This document shows positions 25,813-35,703 of a stretch of DNA of 61,312 bases, one piece after another. The DNA lies in the NCBI GenBank assembly GCA_002753335.1, contig PEAD01000001.1, forward strand, positions 77,933 to 139,244. The letters run 5' to 3'. Made by a program: the position numbers and the translations under genes. The notes under the pieces were generated by a model. The model made no database searches. It saw only the letters and a program-made list of their open reading frames with translations, and was not told the DNA's origin. Numbering within the stretch: position 1 is the stretch's first letter; each line of letters starts with the position of its first letter. Origin of the DNA: Nitrospirae bacterium MYbin3. GTDB taxonomy: Bacteria; Nitrospirota; Thermodesulfovibrionia; Thermodesulfovibrionales; Dissulfurispiraceae.

Positions 25813-25856
25813 ATATAAAGCCCTACCTCAAAGAGAAGGGCATGGAGCCTTTATAT
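25813..25856 (-). promoter_or_regulatory. Possible S6:S18 autoregulatory leader hairpin
   Basis: On the minus strand, ATATAAAG and CTTTATAT form an outer stem and GCCCT/AGGGC an inner stem. A GCTCCAT bulge lies on the 5' side, and the structure ends about 15 bases before the rpsF ribosome site. The layout (bulged hairpin with CC in the bulge) resembles the known S6:S18 leader family, though the expected CCG is CCA here. No T run follows, so a terminator is less likely. Confidence 0.42.
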
Positions 25857-25879
25857 ATAACATATCCTGCTTTTCAAAA

Positions 25880-27268
25880 TCAAATCAGTTTGTATTCTTT
25901 TGCCTTCTTGCTTAGGGTGTTTCTGTTTATGCCGAGTATTTTGGCCGTACGCACCTGATTGCGGTCGGTTTCGTTCAGGACTATGCTGATAAGCGCTTTT
26001 TCGACCTCGGATACTACAGTTTCGTAAAGATTTGCGTTGTCCAGCTTTGCCATGCCCTGCAGATAACCCGAAAGCTTGGTCTCCAAAAACTCCTTTATTG
26101 AGTAAGAAGTGAAATCGTTTATAAAAACATCGCGCTTTTCTATTAGACTTCCTTTTGACAAAATGGAAGCTCTTTTTATGCTGTTTTCGAGCTCTCTTAC
26201 GTTGCCGGGCCAGTCATATTTAAGCATCGCTTTCTCGACATCCTTAGACAGCTCTTTTGGCTGAAGATCGAAGGCATTAACGGATTCTGCAAGAAAATGC
26301 TTTGTGAGCAGCATTATATCTTCTTTTCTGTCTCTTAGAGGCGGCAGCTTTAGTTCGATCACATTGAATCGGTAATAGAGATCTTCGCGGAACTGTCCAG
26401 CCTGCACAGCCGCCTTTAAATTTTTGTTTGTTGCACCTATTATGCGCACGTCCGCCTTTATGACCTTGCTGCTTCCGAGCGGAGAATATTCGCGATCTTG
26501 AATAAAGCGCAACAGCTTTGCTTGAAGGTCTATGTTGAGCTCCGAAATCTCATCAAGGAAAAGGGTTCCGCCTTGTGCAGACTGAATCTTGCCGTCCGTC
26601 TTCTCTGTTGCACCTGTGAACGCGCCCTTTTCCCATCCAAAAAGCTCCGCCTCGAGAAGCTCTTTCGGAATCGAGGCCGAGTTTATCGCAACAAACTGGC
26701 CGTATTTTCTTTTGCTGTTATTGTGGATTGCCCTTGCCACAAGCTCTTTGCCTGTACCGCTTTCGCCCGATATCAACACCGTTACATCTTTCGGTGCCAC
26801 GCGGCCGATCTCCTTAAACAGCTTCAGCATACTCCTGCTCTTCCCTATTATTTCGAAGGGGATGCTCTCGTCTCTGCTCTGGCGCAGCTCCATAAGCTCT
26901 TCTCTTAGTGCTATGTCCCTGAAGGCCTTTTCAACAACTATTTTGAGCTCTTCTATATCAAAAGGTTTTTCGAGATAGTCATAGGCGCCTTCGCGCATCG
27001 CATCGATCGCGCTCTCCATCCTGCCGTGGGCGGTCACCATAATAACCATGATATCCGGATTAAAAACCCGTATCTCCTTGAGGGCATCGATGCCGTTACC
27101 GTCAGGGAGCATAAGGTCCAGAATCACCACCTTGAAGTGATCAATTGCTTTTGTCCCGGCCTTTATTGTTCCCCTATCGTGGACTTCGCAGCCCAGCGGC
27201 TCAAGAGCTTTTTTAACAACCCAGACTACGCTTTCGTCATCGTCTATAACAAGCACTTTTTTATTCAT
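25880..27268 (-). CDS. NtrC-family sigma-54 response regulator
   Basis: The receiver domain (1-120) has phospho-acceptor Asp51 (LDLMLPDG). The AAA+ domain follows with Walker A GESGTGKE, the sigma-54 contact loop GAFTGA, and Walker [12 protein letters not shown] Fis-type HTH (VRTAKILGINRNTLSKKAKEY) ends the protein. The start is ATG 27268, after GAGAGG. It overlaps no gene but begins 10 bases after the partner kinase stop. The likely role is activation of sigma-54 promoters in response to a nutrient or stress signal. Confidence 0.95.
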   Translation of the reverse strand: MNKKVLVIDDDESVVWVVKKALEPLGCEVHDRGTIKAGTKAIDHFKVVILDLMLPDGNGIDALKEIRVFNPDIMVIMVTAHGRMESAIDAMREGAYDYLEKPFDIEELKIVVEKAFRDIALREELMELRQSRDESIPFEIIGKSRSMLKLFKEIGRVAPKDVTVLISGESGTGKELVARAIHNNSKRKYGQFVAINSASIPKELLEAELFGWEKGAFTGATEKTDGKIQSAQGGTLFLDEISELNIDLQAKLLRFIQDREYSPLGSSKVIKADVRIIGATNKNLKAAVQAGQFREDLYYRFNVIELKLPPLRDRKEDIMLLTKHFLAESVNAFDLQPKELSKDVEKAMLKYDWPGNVRELENSIKRASILSKGSLIEKRDVFINDFTSYSIKEFLETKLSGYLQGMAKLDNANLYETVVSEVEKALISIVLNETDRNQVRTAKILGINRNTLSKKAKEYKLI

Positions 27269-27278
27269 TACACGCCTC

Positions 27279-28352
27279 TCACGCTTTAATTTCTCTGACC
27301 GGCAGGTAAACATTTATAGAGGTGCCTTCCCCTGTTTTGCTTTTAAGTTTCAGCAACCCGCCGTGGTCTTTTATTATTTTTTTTGATACCGCAAGGCCGA
27401 AGCCGCTTCCCCCCTCTTTATTCGTATAATAAGGCAGAAAGACTTTTTTAATTTCACCTTCGGGTATGCCACTGCCTGTATCCTTAAGGCTAACAACAAC
27501 CCAACGCTGTTTTTTTGATTCCTGCGGCAGCCCTTTGTGGTCAGAGTATATTACCATGTATTCGTTGGACAGCCTTGTTGATGCCTCCAGCTTCCGGACA
27601 CTTGATGAGGACATAGCCTCAACCGCATTTTTTATCAGGTTGATAAAAACCTGAAGAAGCTTGCTTTCGTCCCCCGAAATCATCGGCAGACTCGGATCAT
27701 AAAACCTTACCGTCTGCACCTTTTTCGCTTTTATTGCTGCACCCATAATTTTAAATGCATGCTCCAGCACCTCATGGACATTAACAGCGTTGAAAACAGG
27801 TTTTCTTGTCATAGCCAGATAACTCGAAAGCACCGAGTTGAGTCTCTCGGTTTCCTTGAGTATCATGGTTATGCATTCGCTTTCACCTTCATCCCGTGCG
27901 GTCTTTTTCAGTAGCTGCGCCGCACCCTTTATGCCGCTCAAAGGATTTTTTATCTCATGGGCCACAGAGCCTATCAGGTAAAGGAGTGAATCGAACTGGT
28001 AATCTTCCTTCTCGCTCAGCTCAAGATTTTCTCTTATGGAAAGCACAGCGCCTTCAAGCTTGTCGGTGCTGTAATAAGGTGTAACACGTATTTCAGAATT
28101 TGTGCTTCTGCCTGTGCCTGCATCCGTTTCTCCCAGATCGAAAAACCTCCCCTCATCAAGAGTTTTTTTAATAAGCGCCGGAATAACGCGGGATTCAGGG
28201 AATAACTCTGCCGCTTTTTTGTCCTTAAGCTCCTTGAGGCTTTTGCCCAAAAACTCTTCGCCTGCTTTATTCACAAACACAAGCCTCGCTTTTATGTTAA
28301 AAAGCATAATCGCTTCGCTTAGATTGCTTATTAGAAGTTCGTAGGAGAACAT
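27279..28352 (-). CDS. NtrB-like PAS histidine kinase
   Basis: No transmembrane segment is seen, so it is cytosolic. A PAS domain (about 5-110) precedes the H-box SVAHEIKNPL (His132) and the HATPase with N, G1 (DTGSGIP) and G2 (GGSGFGLA) boxes. It is the upstream partner of the NtrC-type regulator. The start is uncertain: ATG 28352 is chosen because the residues before it, from a TTG at 28391, add only a short tail. Neither has a strong ribosome site. The signal sensed is unknown. Confidence 0.9.
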   Translation of the reverse strand: MFSYELLISNLSEAIMLFNIKARLVFVNKAGEEFLGKSLKELKDKKAAELFPESRVIPALIKKTLDEGRFFDLGETDAGTGRSTNSEIRVTPYYSTDKLEGAVLSIRENLELSEKEDYQFDSLLYLIGSVAHEIKNPLSGIKGAAQLLKKTARDEGESECITMILKETERLNSVLSSYLAMTRKPVFNAVNVHEVLEHAFKIMGAAIKAKKVQTVRFYDPSLPMISGDESKLLQVFINLIKNAVEAMSSSSVRKLEASTRLSNEYMVIYSDHKGLPQESKKQRWVVVSLKDTGSGIPEGEIKKVFLPYYTNKEGGSGFGLAVSKKIIKDHGGLLKLKSKTGEGTSINVYLPVREIKA

Positions 28353-28424
28353 AGGATTAGTAACATACAGCAAAACCGAGGGAGTAGGCAAGGCAGCCGG
28401 ATTTTCTATAAGTATGTTTTTATC

Positions 28425-29546
<1,122 letters not shown>

Positions 29547-29645
29547 TCAGAATTATAGCAGATTGCTTTTTCACATTTTTTCAACACATATTTCACAGGA
29601 AAAAATACAGAAAAACAGCCTGTTGCCGGAAACGCTATTTTATCC

Positions 29646-29674
29646 TTGACATACACAAGATGTTGTGGTTAAAT
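29646..29674 (+). promoter_or_regulatory. Sigma-70 promoter of nrdJ
   Basis: TTGACA (29646-29651, perfect -35) and TTAAAT (29669-29674) are exactly 17 bases apart. Transcription should start near 29681. This lies after the first in-frame ATG (29673), so translation probably begins at ATG 29763 instead. Confidence 0.72.
29653..29668 (+). promoter_or_regulatory. Possible NrdR box
   Basis: ACACAAGATGTTGTGG matches about 13 of 16 positions of the NrdR consensus (acaCwAtATaTwGtgt), including the palindrome CACAA-N4-TTGTG. It fills the spacer between -35 and -10 of nrdJ, an ideal place for repression. A second box at the usual spacing was not found. Confidence 0.5.
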
Positions 29675-29762
29675 GTCTGTTACCATACAAAATAAAGCAT
29701 TGGCGCCAGATATTCTTAGCCGGTTCGGACGCTTAATGAGGGAAAAACGAGGGGGACAGCAA

Positions 29763-32006
29763 ATGAGCGAGGCGACAAAAATCCTGAGTCTTACATCAAA
29801 CGCAAGGACGGTGCTCGAAAAGAGGTATCTTGCCAGAAATGAAGAAGGGAAAGTAACAGAAACCCCCGAAGAGCTTTTCATGCGAGTGGCCGGCCATGTT
29901 GCCTCGGCCGATGCCATCTATGGAAAAAGCGAAGGCGATGTCAGTGCGCTTGCGGATGAGTTTTACGATCTCATGACCTCTCTGTATTTTCTGCCGAACA
30001 GCCCGACGCTTATGAACGCAGGAAAAAAACTTGGCCAGCTCTCTGCCTGCTTTGTCATCCCTGTTGACGATTCTATGGACTCTATATTCGATGCTGTAAA
30101 ATGCGCCGCAATAATACATAAATCGGGCGGAGGAACAGGCTTCAGTTTCTCACGCCTAAGGCCGAACGGCGACGTGGTCGGCTCCACAAAAGGCGTATCC
30201 TCAGGCCCTATATCGTTCATGACGGTTTTTGATACCGCCACAGAGGCTGTCAAGCAGGGCGGCACCCGCAGAGGCGCCAATATGGGCATTCTAAGGGTTG
30301 ACCATCCGGACATAATGGAGTTCATAACCTGCAAAGACCACAACCAGAAACTTAACAACTTTAATATATCGGTCGGACTGACCGAAGCATTTATGGCTGC
30401 GGTAGAAACCAACGGCGAGTATGAACTGCTTAACCCGAGGACCAGAAAGGTAATAAAAAAGATCAAGGCCCGAGAGGTCTTTGAAACCATAGTCAAACAG
30501 GCATGGAAGAACGGCGAGCCAGGCATAGTATTTCTCGACAGGATAAACGCATCTAACCCCACGCCTTCGCTTGGAGACATAGAATCCACAAATCCCTGCG
30601 GAGAGCAGCCGCTTATGGCTTTTGAGTCCTGCAATCTCGGATCAATCAACCTTGCGATGATGGTCGAGAATGGCGAGCCTGCGTGGCAGTTGCTCAAGGA
30701 TACGGTTTGGAAGGCGGTGCATTTTCTCGATAACGTAATCGAGGTAAACAAGTACCCGCTAGAGCAGATAGAAAAGACGACCAAGGCGAACAGAAAGATA
30801 GGCCTCGGAGTTATGGGGTGGGCAGATATGCTTATTCAGATGAAAATACCTTACAACTCCGACAAAGCACTTAAGCTTGCCGAAGAGGTTATGGGTTTTA
30901 TCCAAACAGAAGGACGTCTTGCCTCAAGCGCACTTGCAGAAGAGCGCGGTCCGTTCCCGAACTATGACAACAGCATTTATTACGGTGAGATGATGGTTAG
31001 AAACGCCACCGTAACGACCATTGCACCCACAGGCACGCTCTCGATAATCGCAGGCTGTTCATCAGGCATCGAGCCCCTGTTTGCGGTTTCGTATGTTAGA
31101 AACGTGATGGAAGGCACCAAGCTTATCGAGGTCAACCCTCATTTTGAAGGCTATGCTAAAGCGGCTGACATGTGGAGCAGAGAGCTTATGGAGAAAATAG
31201 CGGAAAAGGGCACGCTGCACGATTTCAAGGAATTTAGCGAAGAGGTCAAATCTATATTCCTCACAGCCCATGATATTACCCCTACAGACCACGTTAAGAT
31301 GCAGGCAGCGTTTCAGAAGCATGTTGACAATGCTGTTTCAAAGACGGTCAACTTCTCTCACAGCGCAACAACCAAAGACGTTGAAGAGGTTTATATGCTG
31401 GCCCACAAGACCGGCTGTAAAGGCGTTACTGTTTACAGGGACGGGTCAAGGGATTCTCAGGTGCTTTCGACCAGCAAAAAAGAGGCCCCTGCCCAGCAGG
31501 AAGCTCATCACAAATCCAAGCTGCTGCCCAAGAAAAGGCCTTCGGTAATAAAAGGCGTAACAAGGCTTATGAAAACGGGCTGCGGCAATCTTTATATCAC
31601 GATAAACGAGGATGAAAACGGAAGGCCTTTTGAGGTGTTCACAAATATCGGCAAGGCAGGCGGCTGCGCTTCGAGCCAGGCCGAGGCGATAGGAAGACTC
31701 ATCTCTCTGGCCTTCAGGTCGGGCATCGAACAGGACGAAATAGTGAAACATTTAAAAGGCATATCATGCCACCAGCCTTCATGGCATGACGGCGGACGCG
31801 TCATGTCATGCTCCGACGCAATAGCCAAGGCCATAGAAAAATACCACCCGCATCCGCACACCTCAGAAAAAGGGGACAAAGGCAACGGCAAATCCAAAAA
31901 CAGCGTTGATATGCTTATAGGCGCATGTCCTGAATGCGGCGGCACAGTTGAGCATGAGGGCGGCTGCGCAGTATGCCATGCCTGTGGTTTTACCAAATGT
32001 GGTTAA
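29763..32006 (+). CDS. nrdJ: Adenosylcobalamin-dependent ribonucleotide reductase (class II)
   Basis: It reduces ribonucleotides to deoxyribonucleotides using adenosylcobalamin, so it works without oxygen. Core motifs are SACFVIPVDDSMDSI, SGGGTGFSFSRLRP, the radical-site loop NPCGEQPL with NLGSIN, and TVTTIAPTGTLSIIAGCSSGIEP. The C-terminus has a zinc-ribbon (CPECGG...CHACGFTKCG) that carries redox Cys residues. The start is ATG 29763 with GAGGGGG before it; an earlier ATG at 29673 overlaps the promoter -10. It is followed by the deaminase gene 7 bases on, consistent with a nucleotide-supply operon. Confidence 0.95.
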   Translation: MSEATKILSLTSNARTVLEKRYLARNEEGKVTETPEELFMRVAGHVASADAIYGKSEGDVSALADEFYDLMTSLYFLPNSPTLMNAGKKLGQLSACFVIPVDDSMDSIFDAVKCAAIIHKSGGGTGFSFSRLRPNGDVVGSTKGVSSGPISFMTVFDTATEAVKQGGTRRGANMGILRVDHPDIMEFITCKDHNQKLNNFNISVGLTEAFMAAVETNGEYELLNPRTRKVIKKIKAREVFETIVKQAWKNGEPGIVFLDRINASNPTPSLGDIESTNPCGEQPLMAFESCNLGSINLAMMVENGEPAWQLLKDTVWKAVHFLDNVIEVNKYPLEQIEKTTKANRKIGLGVMGWADMLIQMKIPYNSDKALKLAEEVMGFIQTEGRLASSALAEERGPFPNYDNSIYYGEMMVRNATVTTIAPTGTLSIIAGCSSGIEPLFAVSYVRNVMEGTKLIEVNPHFEGYAKAADMWSRELMEKIAEKGTLHDFKEFSEEVKSIFLTAHDITPTDHVKMQAAFQKHVDNAVSKTVNFSHSATTKDVEEVYMLAHKTGCKGVTVYRDGSRDSQVLSTSKKEAPAQQEAHHKSKLLPKKRPSVIKGVTRLMKTGCGNLYITINEDENGRPFEVFTNIGKAGGCASSQAEAIGRLISLAFRSGIEQDEIVKHLKGISCHQPSWHDGGRVMSCSDAIAKAIEKYHPHPHTSEKGDKGNGKSKNSVDMLIGACPECGGTVEHEGGCAVCHACGFTKCG

Positions 32007-32012
32007 GAGCCG

Positions 32013-32501
32013 GTGAGTGAAGGGAATGGGAAGAAGCCTTACTGCCGGCCGGCCTGGGACGAGTATTTCATAGAGATAGCAAAGGTTGTTTCTTCACGCT
32101 CAACTTGTCTCAGAAGACGTTATGGCGCTGTGATAGTAAAAGACTCGGTCATCGTAAGTACCGGATACAACGGCGCTCCTAGAGGTTCCACAAACTGCAT
32201 CGACCGCGGCATCTGCCGTAGACAAGAGCTGAATGTGCCTGCAGGCGAACGCTACGAACTCTGCGAAGCGGTTCATGCCGAGCAGAACGCTATCGTAAAC
32301 GGCGCTCCTGAAAGAATGAAAGATTCAACCATCTACATTGCCGGGTTTGAAGAAAATGGTGAGTTTGCAGAAGGAAGACCCTGTCTGCTCTGCAAAAGAA
32401 TGATCCAGAACGCCATGATAAAGGAAGTTGTCTTTCTCAAAAAAGATGGAACCATTACCAGGGTCAGAGATGTTATGGAACTAAACACAGCTGCTAAATA
32501 A
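32013..32501 (+). CDS. dCMP/deoxycytidylate deaminase
   Basis: It converts dCMP to dUMP for dTMP synthesis. The catalytic zinc motifs HAEQNAI and PCLLCKRM are intact. The early TCLRRRYGAVIV and GYNGAPRG and the NCIDRG cysteine are typical of the ComE/dCMP deaminase group. The start is GTG 32013, 7 bases after nrdJ; both enzymes serve DNA precursor synthesis, so co-transcription is likely. Confidence 0.93.
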   Translation: MSEGNGKKPYCRPAWDEYFIEIAKVVSSRSTCLRRRYGAVIVKDSVIVSTGYNGAPRGSTNCIDRGICRRQELNVPAGERYELCEAVHAEQNAIVNGAPERMKDSTIYIAGFEENGEFAEGRPCLLCKRMIQNAMIKEVVFLKKDGTITRVRDVMELNTAAK

Positions 32502-32522
32502 ACACCTCCTATAATAAAAGTC

Positions 32523-33260
32523 GTGGACAAGCTTTTTGAACTCACCAATAAATATTTTGCAGAGTCCTACGAGTTCAGCGTAGCGGATGAAGAAACAGAA
32601 GCAGCGAAAAGAGGCCTGGGCATGCCAGTTTCGGGTGCTGTTCTCTTTGTTGAGGCGCAGGCTGGGCACAAAGCTTTTCTTGTAAAAAACAGGCCTCTTT
32701 TTCTGAAATACTCGTACATATACAAATCTCTTTTGGCAGAAATTTTATCAACACTTGGAGCAAAAAAAGAGTGGACTATGTTTTCGGGCAATGCGATAAC
32801 CGCTTTTTTTACGGCTGATGGGGCGTCAAACAATGTCTGGAACGCGCTTTTATCAGCCATGTATGTCAGGACAGGAGTTGAAAAGATGCTTCCCGAAATC
32901 TCGCCTGCTTTTGATGTCCTTGATATAAGCCTGAAAACAACTGTGCATTTCGACTCTTTTATTGTTGCCGACATAGGGAGGAACAGTGCAGGAACAGTGC
33001 AGCCTGTTGATGCGCCTTTTTATATAATGGCCCGAATGGAGAGCAAAAACAGTGATAAAGAAATTCTTATAACAGGCCCTGCTGCGGAACGTCTCGATTT
33101 TTCGGCGATATTCGGCACTGCATCTACAACCGAAAACCTGAAATATAGGAAACTTCTTTTAAAGCCTGTGTCGGAGCTTAAAACAAAGGATGATAAAATT
33201 CCTATATACAGTTTTGAGGAAGCAAAGTTCGAAAAAATTCTATCTTTATCAGCCGGATAA
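32523..33260 (+). CDS. Degenerate class III cyclase-like protein
   Basis: Function not known. The order of conserved stretches follows the class III nucleotide cyclase fold: VLFVEAQAGH where active enzymes have a first metal Asp, then FSGNAITAFF where the second Asp would be (here Asn). Next is TVHFDSFIVADIG in place of the GIHTGEVVAGNIG strand, and PFYIMARMESK in place of the VNLAARLE helix. The fold is inferred from spacing and pattern only. With both metal Asp replaced, it is probably catalytically inactive, perhaps a nucleotide sensor. It begins with GTG 22 bases after the deaminase, as a third gene of the nrdJ unit. Confidence 0.55.
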   Translation: MDKLFELTNKYFAESYEFSVADEETEAAKRGLGMPVSGAVLFVEAQAGHKAFLVKNRPLFLKYSYIYKSLLAEILSTLGAKKEWTMFSGNAITAFFTADGASNNVWNALLSAMYVRTGVEKMLPEISPAFDVLDISLKTTVHFDSFIVADIGRNSAGTVQPVDAPFYIMARMESKNSDKEILITGPAAERLDFSAIFGTASTTENLKYRKLLLKPVSELKTKDDKIPIYSFEEAKFEKILSLSAG

Positions 33261-33282
33261 TTTGTGTGCAGTATTCGACTTT

Positions 33283-33999
33283 TTAGCCGCCTAAGTATGC
33301 TTTTTTAACTCTTTCATCAGACAGCAGTTCGGCTCCGGAGCCGCTTTTCACAAGGACCCCCGACTCAAGCACAAACGCATGGTGCGAAAGCTTAAGCGCG
33401 GCGCGCGCGTTCTGTTCTATAAGAAAAATGCTTACACCTTCCTCATTCAGCCGCTTAATAACATTCAGTATATCTTTTACCAAAAGCGGCGCCAGCCCCA
33501 TCGAGGGTTCATCCAGCATCAGAAGCTGCGGCTCGGACATTAATGCCCTGCCTATTGCGAGCATCTGCTGCTGTCCTCCGCTTAAGGTGCCAGCGAGTTG
33601 CGTTGTTCTTTCTTTGAGGATTGGGAAAAGTTCGTAAACGTGTCCCAATCTTTTTTCTATATCTTTTTTGCCAAGCTGCTTCATGAAAGCATATGCGCCT
33701 AAAACAAGATTGTCCAACACTGTCAGATGCGTAAAAAGCATCCTCCCCTCCGGCACAAGGCTTATGCCCTTTGCTGCAAGCTGATGTGCAGGAAGTCCGG
33801 TAATCTTTTCGCCGTTAAAATAAACTTCGCCCGAAACAACAGGCTGGATGTTCATTACAGCATTCAGCAGGGTGGTTTTCCCTGCGCCGTTGGCCCCGAT
33901 GATGCTGACGATGCTTTTGCCTTCAAAAGATATGCTCACATCACGCAGGGCTTTGATGCCGCCATAAGACACATTGAGATTTCTGATATCAAGCAGCAT
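33283..33999 (-). CDS. livF: Branched-chain amino acid ABC transporter ATPase LivF
   Basis: This is one of two ATPase subunits of the liv uptake system. Walker A GANGAGKTT, signature LSGGQQQMLAIGRA, and Walker B LLMLDEPSMGLAP are visible. The 238-residue length and the start MLLDIRNLNVSYGGIKAL are typical of LivF. It is the last gene of livKHMGF and follows livG directly. Confidence 0.95.
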   Translation of the reverse strand: MLLDIRNLNVSYGGIKALRDVSISFEGKSIVSIIGANGAGKTTLLNAVMNIQPVVSGEVYFNGEKITGLPAHQLAAKGISLVPEGRMLFTHLTVLDNLVLGAYAFMKQLGKKDIEKRLGHVYELFPILKERTTQLAGTLSGGQQQMLAIGRALMSEPQLLMLDEPSMGLAPLLVKDILNVIKRLNEEGVSIFLIEQNARAALKLSHHAFVLESGVLVKSGSGAELLSDERVKKAYLGG

Positions 34000-34001
34000 A
34001 A

Positions 34002-34763
34002 CTAAATATCCTCATCCCCGAGGTATGCATCTATCACAAGCTTGTTGTTCCTTATATCCTCGGGCAGTCCTTCTGCAAGTTTCTCGCCAAAATCGAGCAC
34101 CACTATGCTGTCCGAAATATTCATAACAAGCCCCATGTCGTGCTCCACAAGCATAATGGTCAGGTTTAAATTTGTTTTTAAATTTGTGATAAAGACCGAA
34201 AGTGCATTCGTCTCTGCCTCATTTAATCCGGAGGCAGGCTCATCGAGCAAAAGAAGCTGTGGCTCAGTGGCCAAAGCCCTTGCAATCTCGAGCATCCTTT
34301 CTTCTCCAATCGGAAGCGTTGAAGCAAGCTCATACTCTTTATTCCGTAGCCCTACTAAATCGAGTATCTCTTCACTCTTTGCCTTAATCTTTCGTTCCTC
34401 TCTGCCCACAAAAGGCAGCTTCAGTCCTGAAGCGATGAACCCTGCTTTAGTTCTCATGTGTCTGCCTATCATCACATTTTCAAGAACAGTCAGATGCCCA
34501 AAGAGTTCAACATGCTGAAACGTCCTCGATATGCCTTTTCTCGCGATATTAACCGAAGACATCCCGCTTATTTTATTTCCGGACCAAATAACCTCTCCCC
34601 CATCAGGCGGATAGATGCCGCTGATTATATGCAGAAGCGTAGTTTTCCCTGCGCCGTTGGGGCCGATCACCGCTTTAATTTCACGTTCATTCGCATTAAA
34701 GCTGACATCAGAAAGTGCCGAAATTCCGCCAAAGCTTTTGTTGATATTCTTTATCTCAAGCAC
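34002..34763 (-). CDS. livG: Branched-chain amino acid ABC transporter ATPase LivG
   Basis: This is the second ATPase of the liv system, energising uptake. Walker A GPNGAGKTT, the LivG-type insertion before LPIGEERMLEIARAL (signature degenerate, as usual in LivG), and Walker B LLLLDEPASGLN are present. It overlaps livM by 8 bases and is 2 bases from livF. Confidence 0.95.
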   Translation of the reverse strand: MLEIKNINKSFGGISALSDVSFNANEREIKAVIGPNGAGKTTLLHIISGIYPPDGGEVIWSGNKISGMSSVNIARKGISRTFQHVELFGHLTVLENVMIGRHMRTKAGFIASGLKLPFVGREERKIKAKSEEILDLVGLRNKEYELASTLPIGEERMLEIARALATEPQLLLLDEPASGLNEAETNALSVFITNLKTNLNLTIMLVEHDMGLVMNISDSIVVLDFGEKLAEGLPEDIRNNKLVIDAYLGDEDI

Positions 34764-35700
34764 GGCCGGAGCCCTTCCTTTGCTGCAGCTTGTCGATTAT
34801 AAGAGGAACTAGCCCTTTCCTGAAAAACATAAGGGACAAGGTGAGGATAAGACCGTAAACAAGGATGTCGAACTCTTCGAATTTTTTCAGAAGCTCAGGC
34901 AGAACCGTAATTACAACAGCTCCAACGATGGCTCCCCATATATTTGTTATTCCGCCGACTATCACCATCATAAGAAGCAAAACAGAATGAAAAAGCGAGA
35001 AGCTGGCAGGGCTGATAAAGGTGACATAATGCGCGTATAGACTGCCTGCAAACGCAGCATACACCGCGCTCAGGATGAAAACCTTTATTTTCAAAACCGA
35101 AACATCAACGCCCATGGCATTGCTGGCTGTTTCGCTGTCATGTATCGCCCGCAACGCCCTGCCGTTTCTTGAGTTTATAAGGTTGAATGAGAAGACGGCC
35201 GTAACCGCAACAACGCCCCAGACAAGATAGAAGAAAGAGCTTGCGGATTCGACTGTAATGCCGAACAGGCTGAAATTAGGAATATCGCCAAAGCCGGAAG
35301 GGCCGCCGAGTCCCCATTCATTTAGAATCACATGTATTATTTCGCCAAAGCCGAGAGTGGCAACAGCAAGGTAATGCCCTTTAAGCCTGAGGGCTGGAAT
35401 AGCCAATACTACTGCCGCTCCAGCAGCTACTGCCATTCCGGCAGCCATGCATACTATCACCGGCAGGCCGAATTTTACACTGATAACAGCAGACACATAA
35501 GCCCCGATCCCGTAAAACCCTGCCTGTCCCAAAGAAACCTGTCCTGCATATCCCATCAAAATGCAAAGGCCTATTGCCACGAGCGCATTAATTCCCGAAA
35601 AAATTCCGACGGTCAGAACATAGCTTCCGCTGCCTATAAACGGGAATAGGGATATTGCTGTTATAAAAACAAGCAGGGTTGTAAAGTTGCCGCGGCCCAT
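34756..35700 (-). CDS. livM: Branched-chain amino acid ABC transporter permease LivM
   Basis: This inner-membrane permease of about eight spans forms the channel with LivH. The LivM pattern GYAGQVSLGQAGFYGIGAYVSA and the EAA-like loop AIHDSETASNAMGVDV are present. It lies 3 bases after livH and overlaps livG. Confidence 0.94.
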   Translation of the reverse strand: MGRGNFTTLLVFITAISLFPFIGSGSYVLTVGIFSGINALVAIGLCILMGYAGQVSLGQAGFYGIGAYVSAVISVKFGLPVIVCMAAGMAVAAGAAVVLAIPALRLKGHYLAVATLGFGEIIHVILNEWGLGGPSGFGDIPNFSLFGITVESASSFFYLVWGVVAVTAVFSFNLINSRNGRALRAIHDSETASNAMGVDVSVLKIKVFILSAVYAAFAGSLYAHYVTFISPASFSLFHSVLLLMMVIVGGITNIWGAIVGAVVITVLPELLKKFEEFDILVYGLILTLSLMFFRKGLVPLIIDKLQQRKGSGRA

Positions 35701-35703
35701 AGC

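Noticed and set aside
29547..29672. Cobalamin riboswitch upstream of nrdJ
   Set aside because: The gap is only about 125 bases and I see no B12-box or multi-stem core. A promoter and a NrdR-like site explain it better.
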